Positions 6,323-13,289 are shown, numbered from the stretch's first letter. The stretch: 13,289 nt of DNA from UBA7937 sp034419095 (GCA_034419095.1 DAOULQ010000198.1:1-13289), one strand, 5' to 3'. Numbers and translations are program-made. Notes: generated by a model from the letters alone, not told the origin.

Positions 6323-6991
6323 ATGTCAGAACGGGACATATTAGGCTTGGTCCTCTCTTATATCTTCGCTTTCGGCCTCATAGGGTTGACGGAGGCGGTG
6401 AGGGTCTGGCGGGGGTGGCCTACGGAGTTCACCCGCAAAGTCATCCATATCGCTGCTGGCTCCTGGGTGATAGGCATCGTTTACATCTTCGACCATTGGT
6501 GGTGGGGGGTCGTCCCTACGGCCAGTTTCGTGATCCTCAACTACATCTTTTATCGCTTTACCATCTTCAAAGCGATGGATACCCGGGGTTCGACGCCGGG
6601 AACCGTCTATTTCGCCCTCTCCATTACCATCCTCCTCCTGCTCCTCTGGCCGCGGGGCCAAGAGAGGGTAGTCGCCGCGGGGGTCATGCCCATGACCTGG
6701 GGGGACGCTTTTGCCTCTTTAATAGGGGTGCGATGGGGACGCCATCGGTACCAGGTCCTGGGCAGCCGTCGCTCCTGGGAAGGCTCGGCGGCCATGTTCG
6801 TTTTCAGTCTGGTGGCCACCTTTCTGGTACTCCTGATAGGTTTGCCCCTCTCCCCAACCGAGGGCTTTCTCTACTCCTTCCTCATGGCTCTAGGGGCTAC
6901 CCTGATGGAGGCTTTCTCCCCCTGGGGTCTGGACAACCTTAGCGTGCCCCTCTTCTCCACGGGGCTTCTCTATCTATTGCTGGCGGCCTAG
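6323..6991 (+). CDS. Phytol/dolichol kinase-like CTP-dependent membrane kinase
   Basis: This 222-residue polytopic membrane protein (about 6-7 hydrophobic segments) belongs to the SEC59/VTE5/phosphatidate cytidylyltransferase-like group. Diagnostic motifs are 'RKVIHIAAG' at 38-46, 'MTWGDAFASLIGVRWG' at 124-139, 'SRRSWEG' at 148-154 (the position of the usual K-S/T-x-E-G) and 'GLDNLSVPL' at 202-210. Characterised relatives phosphorylate phytol or dolichol with CTP. AAGGG is 5 nt before the ATG. It abuts the DUF92 gene with no gap. In cyanobacteria and plants VTE5 makes phytyl-phosphate and the DUF92 protein VTE6 adds the second phosphate, so the pair suggests salvage of an isoprenoid alcohol to its diphosphate. 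The substrate here (phytol, geranylgeraniol, polyprenol) is unknown. The R for K change in SRRSWEG is minor. Confidence 0.8.
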   Translation: MSERDILGLVLSYIFAFGLIGLTEAVRVWRGWPTEFTRKVIHIAAGSWVIGIVYIFDHWWWGVVPTASFVILNYIFYRFTIFKAMDTRGSTPGTVYFALSITILLLLLWPRGQERVVAAGVMPMTWGDAFASLIGVRWGRHRYQVLGSRRSWEGSAAMFVFSLVATFLVLLIGLPLSPTEGFLYSFLMALGATLMEAFSPWGLDNLSVPLFSTGLLYLLLAA

Positions 6992-7798
6992 ATGCTTTAC
7001 TTAGTTGGTGGGTTTCTCTTGAGTCTCACTATATCTGCTGTCGCTTATCGAAGCCGCTCTCTCTCCCGGAGCGGGGTCTTGGGAGCCATAGTGGTGGGCA
7101 CCATCACCTTTGGGCTGGGAGGCTGGAGGTGGGGTCTATTGCTCATAGCCTTCTTCGTCCTGGCTACTCTCTTATCTCATTATAGAAGGGGCCAGAAGCA
7201 AGCGCTGGCGGAGAAGTTCGCCAAGGGACACCGGAGGGATTTAGGGCAGGTCCTGGCCAATGGAGGCCTGGGAGCCCTTCTGGCTATCCTTTATTTCCTC
7301 CGACCGAACGATCTCTTCTTTTTTGCCTTCTTGGGGAGCATGGCCGCGGTAAGTGCCGATACCTGGGCTACCGAATTAGGGGTCCTGAGCCCCAGTTCGC
7401 CTCGGCTCATCACCACGGGGAAGGTAGTGCCCGTAGGGACCTCAGGGGGCGTCACCCTATGGGGTATAATGGCCTCTATAGCGGGGGCGCTGACCATGGG
7501 GGGCGTTGCTTGGCTACTTCTGGCTCCAATAAGAGCCACCTCTATATTCTTTCTGGCCTCCTCCAGTGGTCTTCTGGGTTCCCTTTTCGACAGCCTTCTA
7601 GGGGCTACGCTTCAAGGCCTCTATCTTTGTCCTCGGTGCCGGGTGGAGACGGAGAGGGTGGTTCACCGTTGTGGCTACCAGACCACCCATATCCGTGGCT
7701 GGCATTGGTTTAACAATGACCTGGTCAACTTCGCCAGTTCGCTTTTAGGGGCTATAGTAGCCTCTCTTCTCCATTCCTCAGGATGCCGAATGTACTGA
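6992..7798 (+). CDS. DUF92/VTE6-like polyprenyl-phosphate kinase
   Basis: This 268-residue polytopic membrane protein carries the DUF92 (TMEM19/VTE6) signature set. It has 'SRSGVLGAIVVG' near residue 27, 'SADTWATELG' in the middle, 'GTSGGVTLWG', 'LFDSLLGATLQ', a cysteine motif CPRCRVETE...HRCG, and 'WFNNDLVNF' close to the C-terminus. All are conserved landmarks of the family. Plant and cyanobacterial VTE6 convert phytyl-phosphate to phytyl-diphosphate. The ATG follows the preceding TAG directly with no spacer, so translation is coupled to the upstream kinase. The Cys/His set could bind a metal, but this is not established. Together with its neighbour it could recycle a prenyl alcohol from pigments, quinones or lipids. 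Activity is inferred from family and pairing. Confidence 0.82.
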   Translation: MLYLVGGFLLSLTISAVAYRSRSLSRSGVLGAIVVGTITFGLGGWRWGLLLIAFFVLATLLSHYRRGQKQALAEKFAKGHRRDLGQVLANGGLGALLAILYFLRPNDLFFFAFLGSMAAVSADTWATELGVLSPSSPRLITTGKVVPVGTSGGVTLWGIMASIAGALTMGGVAWLLLAPIRATSIFFLASSSGLLGSLFDSLLGATLQGLYLCPRCRVETERVVHRCGYQTTHIRGWHWFNNDLVNFASSLLGAIVASLLHSSGCRMY

Positions 7799-7823
7799 TC
7801 TTTGCCTAAACCGCTCAAGAGAA

Positions 7824-7852
7824 GCAGTGAGGAGCCAAGGGCCCCTCTCTGC
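7824..7852. terminator. Symmetric hairpin between convergent genes
   Basis: A hairpin of GCAG/CTGC, GAGG/CCTC and GCC/GGC steps separated by single T-T and A-C mismatches, with loop AAG, sits between the plus-strand DUF92 gene and the minus-strand lipoprotein gene. It has no clear T-tract on either side, so it is a weak bidirectional terminator or mRNA 3'-end stabiliser candidate. Confidence 0.4.
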
Positions 7853-7870
7853 TGCATACCGTTGCCGGAT

Positions 7871-8731
7871 CTACTCCGAGCGCAAGGTAAGGTTACCCAG
7901 GCCCATCCGGACCTTGATAACCAGGGTGTTCTCGGCCTCCTCGAAGGCATCGTTTACATACTCTTTCTCTTCCAATCTGCGGAAGCCGTAGATATCCGTA
8001 TCCGATACCTCTTCCTCTAGTATAACTCTGGTTCCTGTGGATGCCGGCACGATGATGGTTACCTGGCTGATCCCGGTTTCGATCCTCGCCTCAGCCGAAC
8101 GGTTAAGCGGCCCGGTGAAATCGAGGGTGTAACGGCCGAGGCCGCCCTTGAAAGTCATCTTCTCGAAATTAGCGTACCCCAGTCCTAGGATATCGAACTC
8201 CGAGGCCCCGGTCTCGATCTCTATCCTCTCTAACCCTTGGGGGTTCGGTTCCTCGAAGGAAACGATGCTCCTGGTAGCGCCGGTGCGCATCTCTAGATTG
8301 GTGAGGCGCAGCCCGCTCAAATCGAAATCGCCACTGAAAGCCCCGGCCTCGACACGCAGCGACAAGGGTATCTTCTTTGTCAGCCAGACCTCCCAGTCGT
8401 TGCGCACCCTTTCGGTGGGTAGGCCCTTGGTCTCTCCTTGGGGGCTTATCTCCACCCTGGCCTTGCCTGCGCTGGAGGAGTATTCCACCTCCGGTTCCAG
8501 CCGGTTTACGTTATAGGTGACCTCTCCTTCTAAGAGATCGGCGGCTCCAGGCTTCAGATGGAAGTTGGCCGCGCCGAAGCGGAGAAGAACCTCAGCGCTC
8601 TCAGCGTCGCCCAAGGGGACCAGGAGTTCCTTGGTGCGCAGTTCGCCCACCTCTAAACCGGGGATGGAGGAGATATCGCAGGCCACAAACAGAAACGCTC
8701 CACAAATAAGAGGTATCAAAACCTTTCTCAT
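7871..8731 (-). CDS. Lipoprotein with toast-rack/DUF4097-like beta domain
   Basis: This 286-residue secreted lipoprotein starts MRKVLIPLICGAFLFVAC, a signal peptide ending in a lipobox-like FVAC with Cys18. A Phe at -3 is less usual than Leu. The rest is a long beta-rich region with recurring short strands and glycine turns: 'LEMRTGATRSIVSFE', 'IEIETGASEFDILGL' and 'ARIETGISQVTIIVP'. This is the pattern of the toast_rack/DUF4097 and LiaF-like cell-wall-response domains. It fits an extracellular sensor or adhesin anchored in the membrane; no enzyme motif is seen. AGGGGG lies 6 nt before the ATG. It lies 104 bp downstream of the diguanylate cyclase gene on the same strand, with a hairpin between them, so it may be transcribed partly by read-through. 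Confidence 0.75.
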   Translation of the reverse strand: MRKVLIPLICGAFLFVACDISSIPGLEVGELRTKELLVPLGDAESAEVLLRFGAANFHLKPGAADLLEGEVTYNVNRLEPEVEYSSSAGKARVEISPQGETKGLPTERVRNDWEVWLTKKIPLSLRVEAGAFSGDFDLSGLRLTNLEMRTGATRSIVSFEEPNPQGLERIEIETGASEFDILGLGYANFEKMTFKGGLGRYTLDFTGPLNRSAEARIETGISQVTIIVPASTGTRVILEEEVSDTDIYGFRRLEEKEYVNDAFEEAENTLVIKVRMGLGNLTLRSE

Positions 8732-8782
8732 AGTAGTCCCCCTTCCCTAAAATCGAGTTTACCATTGCCTCTGTTAATACGC

Positions 8783-8808
8783 AAAGCCGCGAGGAAGGTT
8801 TCGCGGCT
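8783..8808 (-). terminator. Hairpin terminator after the diguanylate cyclase gene
   Basis: AGCCGCGA pairs perfectly over 8 bp with TCGCGGCT around an 8-nt loop. On the minus strand the stem is followed by only two more T residues. It lies about 28 bp past the cyclase stop and before the lipoprotein gene. The stem is strong, the U-tract poor, so partial termination is likely. Confidence 0.55.
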
Positions 8809-8835
8809 CTCTAGGCTGGGTCACTAATAGATGCG

Positions 8836-11800
8836 TTATCGAGGGTCGAGTTTGGTCAACGCCTTCCGCAAAACAGCGATTCGATTCTTGCCTGTCCGCT
8901 TGGCCTGCAGCATCGCCTTGTCCGCGGCGTCGACTAGCGCTTTGACGCTATCGGCGTGATGGGGGTAGGTGGCTACCCCGAGGCTGATGGTTATCCGACC
9001 GATGGTCTGGCCGTCTTGCGTTGAGAAGCGATGTTCCCTCACCTCCTCTAGCAGCCTCTTGGCGAGGAACCTAGCCTCCTTTGTCTCCGTCTCCGGCAGG
9101 ATGACGGCGAACTCCTCCCCGCCATAACGAGTCAGGGTGTCAGTCCGCCTACTCACTTTGGACATCAGTTGGGCTAACTCTTTCAAGAGATCGTCTCCCG
9201 CTAGATGGCCGTAAAGGTCGTTATAGGCCTTGAAATCGTCGATATCGAGGATGATGAGGGAAACCGGGCGACCGTACCGTTCGCTCCGATGGATCTCCTT
9301 CTCTAGCGTCTCATAGAAGTAGCGGAGGTTGTAGAGGCCGGTGAGGCCATCGGTGAGGGCTAACCGTTTGGTTTCCTGATAGAGGCGTGCGTTCTCCATG
9401 GCCACAGCCAACTGGTCGGCCAGGGTCTGCAAAGTATCAAGGTTTCTCTCATCAAAGGCGTTCAATTCCGCGCTCTGTACATCCAGGACGCCAATGATTT
9501 TCTCGCCGAGGCGGATGGGGATGGAGAGTTCCGAGCGGGTATCAGGTAGTGCGGGGTGGGGGATATAATGAGGATTCAGGCCGACATCGTTGACCAGCAG
9601 GGGTTGACCATGCCCGGCTACCCATCCTATGATACCCTCCTCTCCGACTTTCAGCTGCAACCCCTCTTCAGCGATGGCGAGACCAGCTTTCCCTGTACCC
9701 GCTTTATAGACGGCATATTCAGAACCAGGGTCTATTTGGAAGACATGCACATGGTCATAGCCGAAATTTTGGGCGATGAGGTCTACCACCTGAGGGAGTA
9801 AGGCGTCCATCTCCAGGATGGCCGCCGCTTTTCTTCCCACCTCAGCGATGGTGCGCCTCTGCGCACTACGCCGCTGCTCCTCTTCATAGAGGCGGGCGTT
9901 CTCGATGGCGATGGCCGCTTGGTTGGCGAAGGTTTGAAGTAGTTCCACCTCTCTTTTTGGGAAATGGCGGGGCTGAGTCCAGTTGACCCACATGGCTCCC
10001 AGGGTGGTGGTCGCTGTGCGGAGGGGGAGACAAGCGGCGGCACCGAAACCAGCTTTGATCATCCCTGGGTTGACCCATTCTCTGGCCTCGGGGACGTTGG
10101 GGATGATGACCGCTTCTCCTGCCTGTACTACTTTGGCGGTAACTCCCTCAGCGCGGGGGTCAGAGGCCTTTCTTAACTCCTCAGTGTAGTTCACGGTGGC
10201 TCTCAATTCCGCCTCTCCCTCGGGGAGTGTAAGTATGATGGTAGCGGAATGGCCACCCGTCGCATCCACTGCCGCTTGGATGATGAATTGGAGGGTATCG
10301 CTTAGGTCGAGGGTAGAGCCGATGCGGCTGCTGGCCTCAAAGAGTCGAGAGAGGTTAGCGAAATCGCTTTGGCTTCGTTCATAGAGGCGAGCGTTCTCGA
10401 TGGCCACGCCTATGTGGCTACCCAAGATGGAGAGGAGTTGAAGGTCGTGATCGGTTAAGGGTCTCTTATCATCTGATTCCACGTTGAGAGTGCCCAGGGT
10501 AGTTCCACCGCTCATCACGGGGACGCAGATTTCGCAGGTGATCTCAGGATGGGAAGCGACGTAATCGGGGTCTTGACTGACATCGCGTATGAAGGCGGGC
10601 TGGCCAGTGCGGGCCACGCGGCCTACCACACCTCGCTCTAGAGGTATGAAATCGGGCGCAGTCTCTCTATCGTAGCCTATCTGGGCTTGTAATCGCAACC
10701 CTTCCCCCTCCACCAGGTAGATACCTATTAGATGGTAGCCAAAAGTGGAGGAGAGTTCTTCGACCACCCGGTGGAATACCTCCTTTAGGTCGAGGGTGGC
10801 GTTGATGACCTCCGATACTCTATGTAAGGCTGTGATCTCTCTCAGCCGTTTATGTGCCTCCTCCTCCGCCTGCTTGCGTTCGGTGATATCTCTAGCGATG
10901 CCGAAAGTACCGATGATCTTCCCTTTATTATCGCGGAAAGGCATGATGGACGTCAAACACCACGTTTCTCGACCATCGAGCCATATTTCCTTTTGTTCTT
11001 CGGCCATCAAAGGCTGACCTGACTGCATCACTTCCTGTTCGCTGACGCAGAACTGCCGGGCGGGCTCCTCCCCGAAGAAGTCAAAGTCCGTCTTGCCTAC
11101 GGCCTCGGCCGGCTCGCTGAGGCCATGCATATCGGCGAGAGCCCTGCTTACTCTAACGAAGTGGCCTTGGGTGTCCTTAAAGTAGATTCTGTCGGGAATA
11201 TTATTCATGAGGGTGTGAAACAGGTCGCGCTCGCGATCCAGTGCTTCCTCCATCCGCTTTTGCTCGGTGATGTCCCGGAAAATTCCGAGAATCATTTTTT
11301 GGCCCTCAAGTTCAAAGGTGCTGGCTTTGATGGCCACATCTTTGATTTCACCCTTTTTTGTAATGACCTGAGTTTCCAGAACCTGCCCTTCCTTTTCTTT
11401 GAGGTGCTGTTTGAAAGTTCTGCTAAATTCTCCTTCGATTTCTTCTGGGGGATGGAGAATCCGCTGATGTTTACCAACAACTTCTGATTTCTCTCTGCCA
11501 ACCAATGCCGATGCCACACGGTTACAGTCAACTATTACACCCGTTTCGGCATCAGCGATGAAGATAGCATCCATTGCCTCTTCAAATTGCTTTCTGTATC
11601 TTTCTTCTGATTTTCTTAAAGTCTCCTCTGCCTGCTTTCGCTCGGTGATGTCACGCACGATCACGAGGTCGGCAGGTTTTCCCTGATATGTGATTATACC
11701 CGCGTTTAGTTCAGCATATAACTTACTGCCATCCTTACGCGCGAGTGCTGTCTCGTATATCGGCGTGACATCCTGGCCTGCCATACGCCGCTTATAGCGA

Positions 11801-12393
11801 TCTACCAGTTTGGGAAGCTCGTCGGGATGGACATAATCGGTAAAAGGAGTGTCAATAAACTCTTGGACGGTGCCCCCCCACATTTCTGCTAAACGCGGGT
11901 TGGCATATCTTATTATTGTGTCCTGAATAATAACAATGCCGTCATTCGCTCGCTCAGCGACGTTGCGATATTTCTCTTCGCTCTCCAGTAGCGCCTCCTC
12001 CGCCCGCTTGCGCTCGGTGATCTCCCTGGCGATGCCAATTACCTCGACGGCCTTTCCCCCTCTCTTGACCGGCCTGCCCAGTGCTTCAAGGGGCACTCTT
12101 TCACTTTGTTTGGTGATCATTTCGATTTCGATGGGAGGAGCAGGCTGTCCTCTCAACAGCCTCTGGAACAGGTTGAGGCAGGCTGGGATATACTTCGGGG
12201 GCAGGAACTCTCTGAAATGCTTACCTAGTAGTTCCTCCTCGCTGTAGCCCGACATTCTCTCCCCCGCTGGGTTTATGAAGGAGAACCTGCCGAGCAGATC
12301 CAGGCTGAAGATCGCGTCCCCGGCGGTCTCTAACAGGGCTTTGTATCTCTCCTCAGCCCCCGGTCTTGCGTCTTCCTTTTCACCTTTTGTCAT
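8836..12393 (-). CDS. PAS(4)-GAF(3)-GGDEF soluble diguanylate cyclase
   Basis: This 1185-residue protein has four PAS domains (about 12-128, 136-254, 262-380, 388-508), three GAF domains (about 525-668, 692-834, 858-1003) and a C-terminal GGDEF domain (1012-1180). There is no signal peptide or membrane segment, so it is a cytosolic sensor. The cyclase site is intact: 'LTDGLTGLYNLRYF', DIDDFKAYNDLYGH at 1050-1063 and GGEEF at 1091-1095. R1082-x-x-D1085, five residues before GGEEF, is the canonical product-binding I-site, so feedback inhibition by c-di-GMP is expected. It converts two GTP to c-di-GMP. The PAS linkers carry the usual 'DITERKxAEE' helices. The SD AAGG sits only 4 nt before the ATG. 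Its leader contains a c-di-GMP-I riboswitch and terminator. Ligands are unknown. The third PAS is encoded by AT-richer DNA than the rest. Confidence 0.95.
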   Translation of the reverse strand: MTKGEKEDARPGAEERYKALLETAGDAIFSLDLLGRFSFINPAGERMSGYSEEELLGKHFREFLPPKYIPACLNLFQRLLRGQPAPPIEIEMITKQSERVPLEALGRPVKRGGKAVEVIGIAREITERKRAEEALLESEEKYRNVAERANDGIVIIQDTIIRYANPRLAEMWGGTVQEFIDTPFTDYVHPDELPKLVDRYKRRMAGQDVTPIYETALARKDGSKLYAELNAGIITYQGKPADLVIVRDITERKQAEETLRKSEERYRKQFEEAMDAIFIADAETGVIVDCNRVASALVGREKSEVVGKHQRILHPPEEIEGEFSRTFKQHLKEKEGQVLETQVITKKGEIKDVAIKASTFELEGQKMILGIFRDITEQKRMEEALDRERDLFHTLMNNIPDRIYFKDTQGHFVRVSRALADMHGLSEPAEAVGKTDFDFFGEEPARQFCVSEQEVMQSGQPLMAEEQKEIWLDGRETWCLTSIMPFRDNKGKIIGTFGIARDITERKQAEEEAHKRLREITALHRVSEVINATLDLKEVFHRVVEELSSTFGYHLIGIYLVEGEGLRLQAQIGYDRETAPDFIPLERGVVGRVARTGQPAFIRDVSQDPDYVASHPEITCEICVPVMSGGTTLGTLNVESDDKRPLTDHDLQLLSILGSHIGVAIENARLYERSQSDFANLSRLFEASSRIGSTLDLSDTLQFIIQAAVDATGGHSATIILTLPEGEAELRATVNYTEELRKASDPRAEGVTAKVVQAGEAVIIPNVPEAREWVNPGMIKAGFGAAACLPLRTATTTLGAMWVNWTQPRHFPKREVELLQTFANQAAIAIENARLYEEEQRRSAQRRTIAEVGRKAAAILEMDALLPQVVDLIAQNFGYDHVHVFQIDPGSEYAVYKAGTGKAGLAIAEEGLQLKVGEEGIIGWVAGHGQPLLVNDVGLNPHYIPHPALPDTRSELSIPIRLGEKIIGVLDVQSAELNAFDERNLDTLQTLADQLAVAMENARLYQETKRLALTDGLTGLYNLRYFYETLEKEIHRSERYGRPVSLIILDIDDFKAYNDLYGHLAGDDLLKELAQLMSKVSRRTDTLTRYGGEEFAVILPETETKEARFLAKRLLEEVREHRFSTQDGQTIGRITISLGVATYPHHADSVKALVDAADKAMLQAKRTGKNRIAVLRKALTKLDPR
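10861..12037 (-). repeat. Recurring DNA at PAS-PAS junctions
   Basis: Near-identical stretches with core CTCGGTGAT (or TTCGGTGAT) recur at about 10861-10900, 11247-11280, 11621-11660 and 11991-12037, spaced 372-384 bp. They encode the ITERKxAEE linker after each PAS. The conservation extends to nucleotides beyond the shared core, giving sites where PAS modules could be exchanged by recombination. Confidence 0.7.
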
Positions 12394-12551
12394 GATCCCT
12401 TAGTCCATCCCAAGCCATGAACTTTTGCATGAAACCAACTCTCTAACGAAGAGAATAGCAGATTGCGATCATCTTGGCAGTATAGTTCCCACCTATCAGA
12501 GTGGGTTTCGCACAATAGTGATTCAGTTGGCCGCAGCACCGCGGCTGGTCA
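12394..12551 (-). other. Distal leader of the cyclase mRNA
   Basis: About 158 nt lie between the riboswitch terminator and the cyclase ATG. No gene is seen. On the minus strand it can form CCGC/GCGG and CCCAC/GTGGG (12488-12505) hairpins, and it carries a TATACT without a matching -35. A secondary, riboswitch-independent promoter here cannot be excluded. Confidence 0.4.
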
Positions 12552-12593
12552 CCCAAAGAAAAGCCTGCTTCCCCAGGCGCTGTGGAAAGCAGG
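12552..12593 (-). terminator. Riboswitch expression-platform terminator
   Basis: On the minus strand CCTGCTTTCC pairs with GGGAAGCAGG over 10 bp (one G-T), with CAG/CTG pairing inside the loop, followed by CTTTTCTTTGGG. It starts 11 nt after the aptamer's closing stem and upstream of the cyclase gene, where it can stop transcription before the coding region. I could not identify the antiterminator partner, so ON or OFF sense is not settled. Confidence 0.85.
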
Positions 12594-12604
12594 TATAAAA
12601 GATC

Positions 12605-12705
12605 CCTCGCTTTCGGCGGCCTGGCGATCATAGTTCCCTTGGGAGCGTTAGACCCATGGCTTTGCGCCCCCACCTTTCGATGGGTTAGCCCTTATCGTCG
12701 CGAGA
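12605..12705 (-). promoter_or_regulatory. c-di-GMP-I (GEMM-I) riboswitch aptamer
   Basis: Read on the minus strand, the conserved GEMM-I core is present in order. AGGGCTAACC is one change from the usual GGGCAAACC. It is followed by a hairpin CCCATC-GAAA-GGTGGG with the GAAA tetraloop, then GGCGCAAAGCCATGGGTCTAA, matching the conserved ACGCAAAGCC...CUAA. The second helix ends in GCCAGGCCGCCGA. A 6-bp closing stem joins TCTCGC (12705-12700) to GCGAGG (12610-12605), giving a ~101-nt aptamer of normal size. It lies 25 nt after a predicted start site and just before a strong terminator, on the same strand as the diguanylate cyclase gene it should control. Known GEMM-I RNAs bind c-di-GMP; a few variants prefer cGAMP, which I cannot exclude by eye. 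Confidence 0.88.
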
Positions 12706-12736
12706 ATGCACCGATCTATGTTCGTTTGTTGTGTCG

Positions 12737-12766
12737 AGTTTATCACATTGTATATTGGGGAGTCAA
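12737..12766 (-). promoter_or_regulatory. Promoter of the riboswitch-cyclase transcript
   Basis: On the minus strand TTGACT (12766-12761) precedes TAAACT (12742-12737) with an 18-bp spacer and an extended TGA just before the -10. The predicted start near 12730 places the aptamer 25 nt into the RNA. Confidence 0.55.
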
Positions 12767-12926
12767 TAGCGAAATGGTACTAGGCGTGGAGAACAAATCG
12801 AACGTTACAATTACCAGGGCCAGCCAATTCCTGGAAAAGGCGTACCCCGGAGAGCGATCCTGAAAGCGGTATGGTTTCTTTTCTTAGCCTGAACGTAGAA
12901 TATGCTCCCGCTTAAAGGCTTGGGAC
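12767..12926. other. Spacer between acpS and the cyclase promoter
   Basis: No gene is recognised here. A CCAGG/CCTGG hairpin with a ~10-nt loop (about 12814-12834) lies 90 bp past the acpS stop without a T-tract on the acpS-sense strand, so it is at best a weak terminator. Confidence 0.35.
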
Positions 12927-13289
12927 CTAGGATGTCCGGGTTTCTGAGGCCACCACGAAGGCTAGGGCGTACTCTTGTGAGTGGGAGAGGCTGACGGCGA
13001 AATCCGTTAGTCCCAGAGCACGGGCGCGCTCTAGGGCGGAGCCGTGGAGATAAACCTGGGGCTGGCCCAGGGGGTCGGGGAGGATCTCCATCTCTGGCCA
13101 GGATAGGCCATATATCCCCGTTCCTAAAGCCTTGGAGATCGCTTCCTTGGCGGCGAAACGAGCGGCGAGTTCCGCTACCCTCCCCCGACAGTGGTCGACT
13201 TCGGCTTGGGTGTAGATGCGCTCCAGAAAGCGATCGCCAAAGCGCTCTAGGGCCTTGGCGATGCGCTCGATCTCTATTATATCCACCCC
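12927..13289 (-). CDS. acpS: Holo-[acyl-carrier-protein] synthase (5' end outside window)
   Basis: This gene encodes AcpS, which transfers 4'-phosphopantetheine from CoA to a conserved serine of apo-ACP to activate fatty-acid synthesis. The visible N-terminus reads (G)VDIIEIERI, the metal-binding segment that normally follows a Met plus a few residues, so the true start lies a few codons beyond the window end; the GTG at 13286 encodes the internal Val and is not the start. The second signature, RFAAKEAISKALGTG, holds the catalytic/metal Glu. Near the C-terminus 'VSLSHSQEYALAFVVA' matches the family end. The length (~120 residues) is normal for the trimeric AcpS type. It is on the same strand as the cyclase, but the spacer, promoter and riboswitch between them make a shared transcript less likely. 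Confidence 0.93.
   Translation of the reverse strand, partial: GVDIIEIERIAKALERFGDRFLERIYTQAEVDHCRGRVAELAARFAAKEAISKALGTGIYGLSWPEMEILPDPLGQPQVYLHGSALERARALGLTDFAVSLSHSQEYALAFVVASETRTS

Noticed and set aside
8148..8750. Plus-strand frames opposite the toast-rack lipoprotein
   Set aside because: Antisense shadows with Ser/Arg-rich content; the minus strand has a lipoprotein signal and SD.
12488..12505. CCCAC/GTGGG hairpin followed by TTT on the plus strand
   Set aside because: A 5-bp stem with 8-nt loop and short T-run, and no plus-strand gene upstream to terminate; kept only as leader structure.
12582..12863. Plus-strand open frame of 93 codons
   Set aside because: It runs antisense through the riboswitch aptamer and promoter, has no SD, and resembles no protein family. 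The RNA structure on the other strand explains the sequence better.
1..13289. tRNA, rRNA or insertion sequence
   Set aside because: No cloverleaf, rRNA core, transposase frame or terminal inverted repeats were recognised by eye on either strand.

Overview
The window looks like a chromosomal segment of an uncultured, probably Chloroflexota (Anaerolineae-like) bacterium. The case is indirect: a lipoprotein with a long Thr/Pro-rich 'TPTP' stalk, a soluble multi-PAS/multi-GAF diguanylate cyclase, a stand-alone winged-helix regulator, good SD sites and sigma70-type promoters, and fairly GC-rich coding DNA. The first 1.25 kb is visibly AT-richer than the rest. The phylum is an inference.

Layout. 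Positions 1-1244 hold the 3' end of an AbiEi-type antitoxin gene and a complete AbiEii nucleotidyltransferase toxin gene (type IV toxin-antitoxin, TA). At 1286-1762 is a YacP-like NYN ribonuclease gene. The 490 bp that follow hold only a minus-strand remnant of a ComM/YifB N-terminus, overlapped by a near-consensus promoter that drives an orphan OmpR-type winged-helix protein (2255-2605). Next come a Thr/Pro-stalk lipoprotein and an MBL-fold hydrolase, closed by a good intrinsic terminator. At 4227-5295 is an MNT/HEPN (type VII-like) TA pair whose promoter is embedded in four copies of the palindrome TTGTACAA. An EamA-family exporter and a two-gene phytol kinase / phytyl-phosphate kinase-like pair complete the plus-strand block (5354-7798).

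From 7871 to the end the genes are on the minus strand: a lipoprotein with a toast-rack/DUF4097-like beta domain, an 1185-residue PAS4-GAF3-GGDEF diguanylate cyclase, and a 5'-truncated acpS.

The most striking element is the cyclase leader. Reading on the minus strand there is a promoter (12766-12737), a c-di-GMP-I (GEMM-I) riboswitch aptamer (12705-12605), a strong rho-independent terminator (12593-12552), and then the cyclase start at 12393. The cyclase also keeps an intact I-site (RxxD five residues before GGEEF). Its output therefore appears to feed back twice: allosterically on the enzyme and through the riboswitch on its own mRNA. The second striking element is the symmetric TTGTACAA operator array (centre spacings 13-8-13) over the MNT/HEPN promoter.
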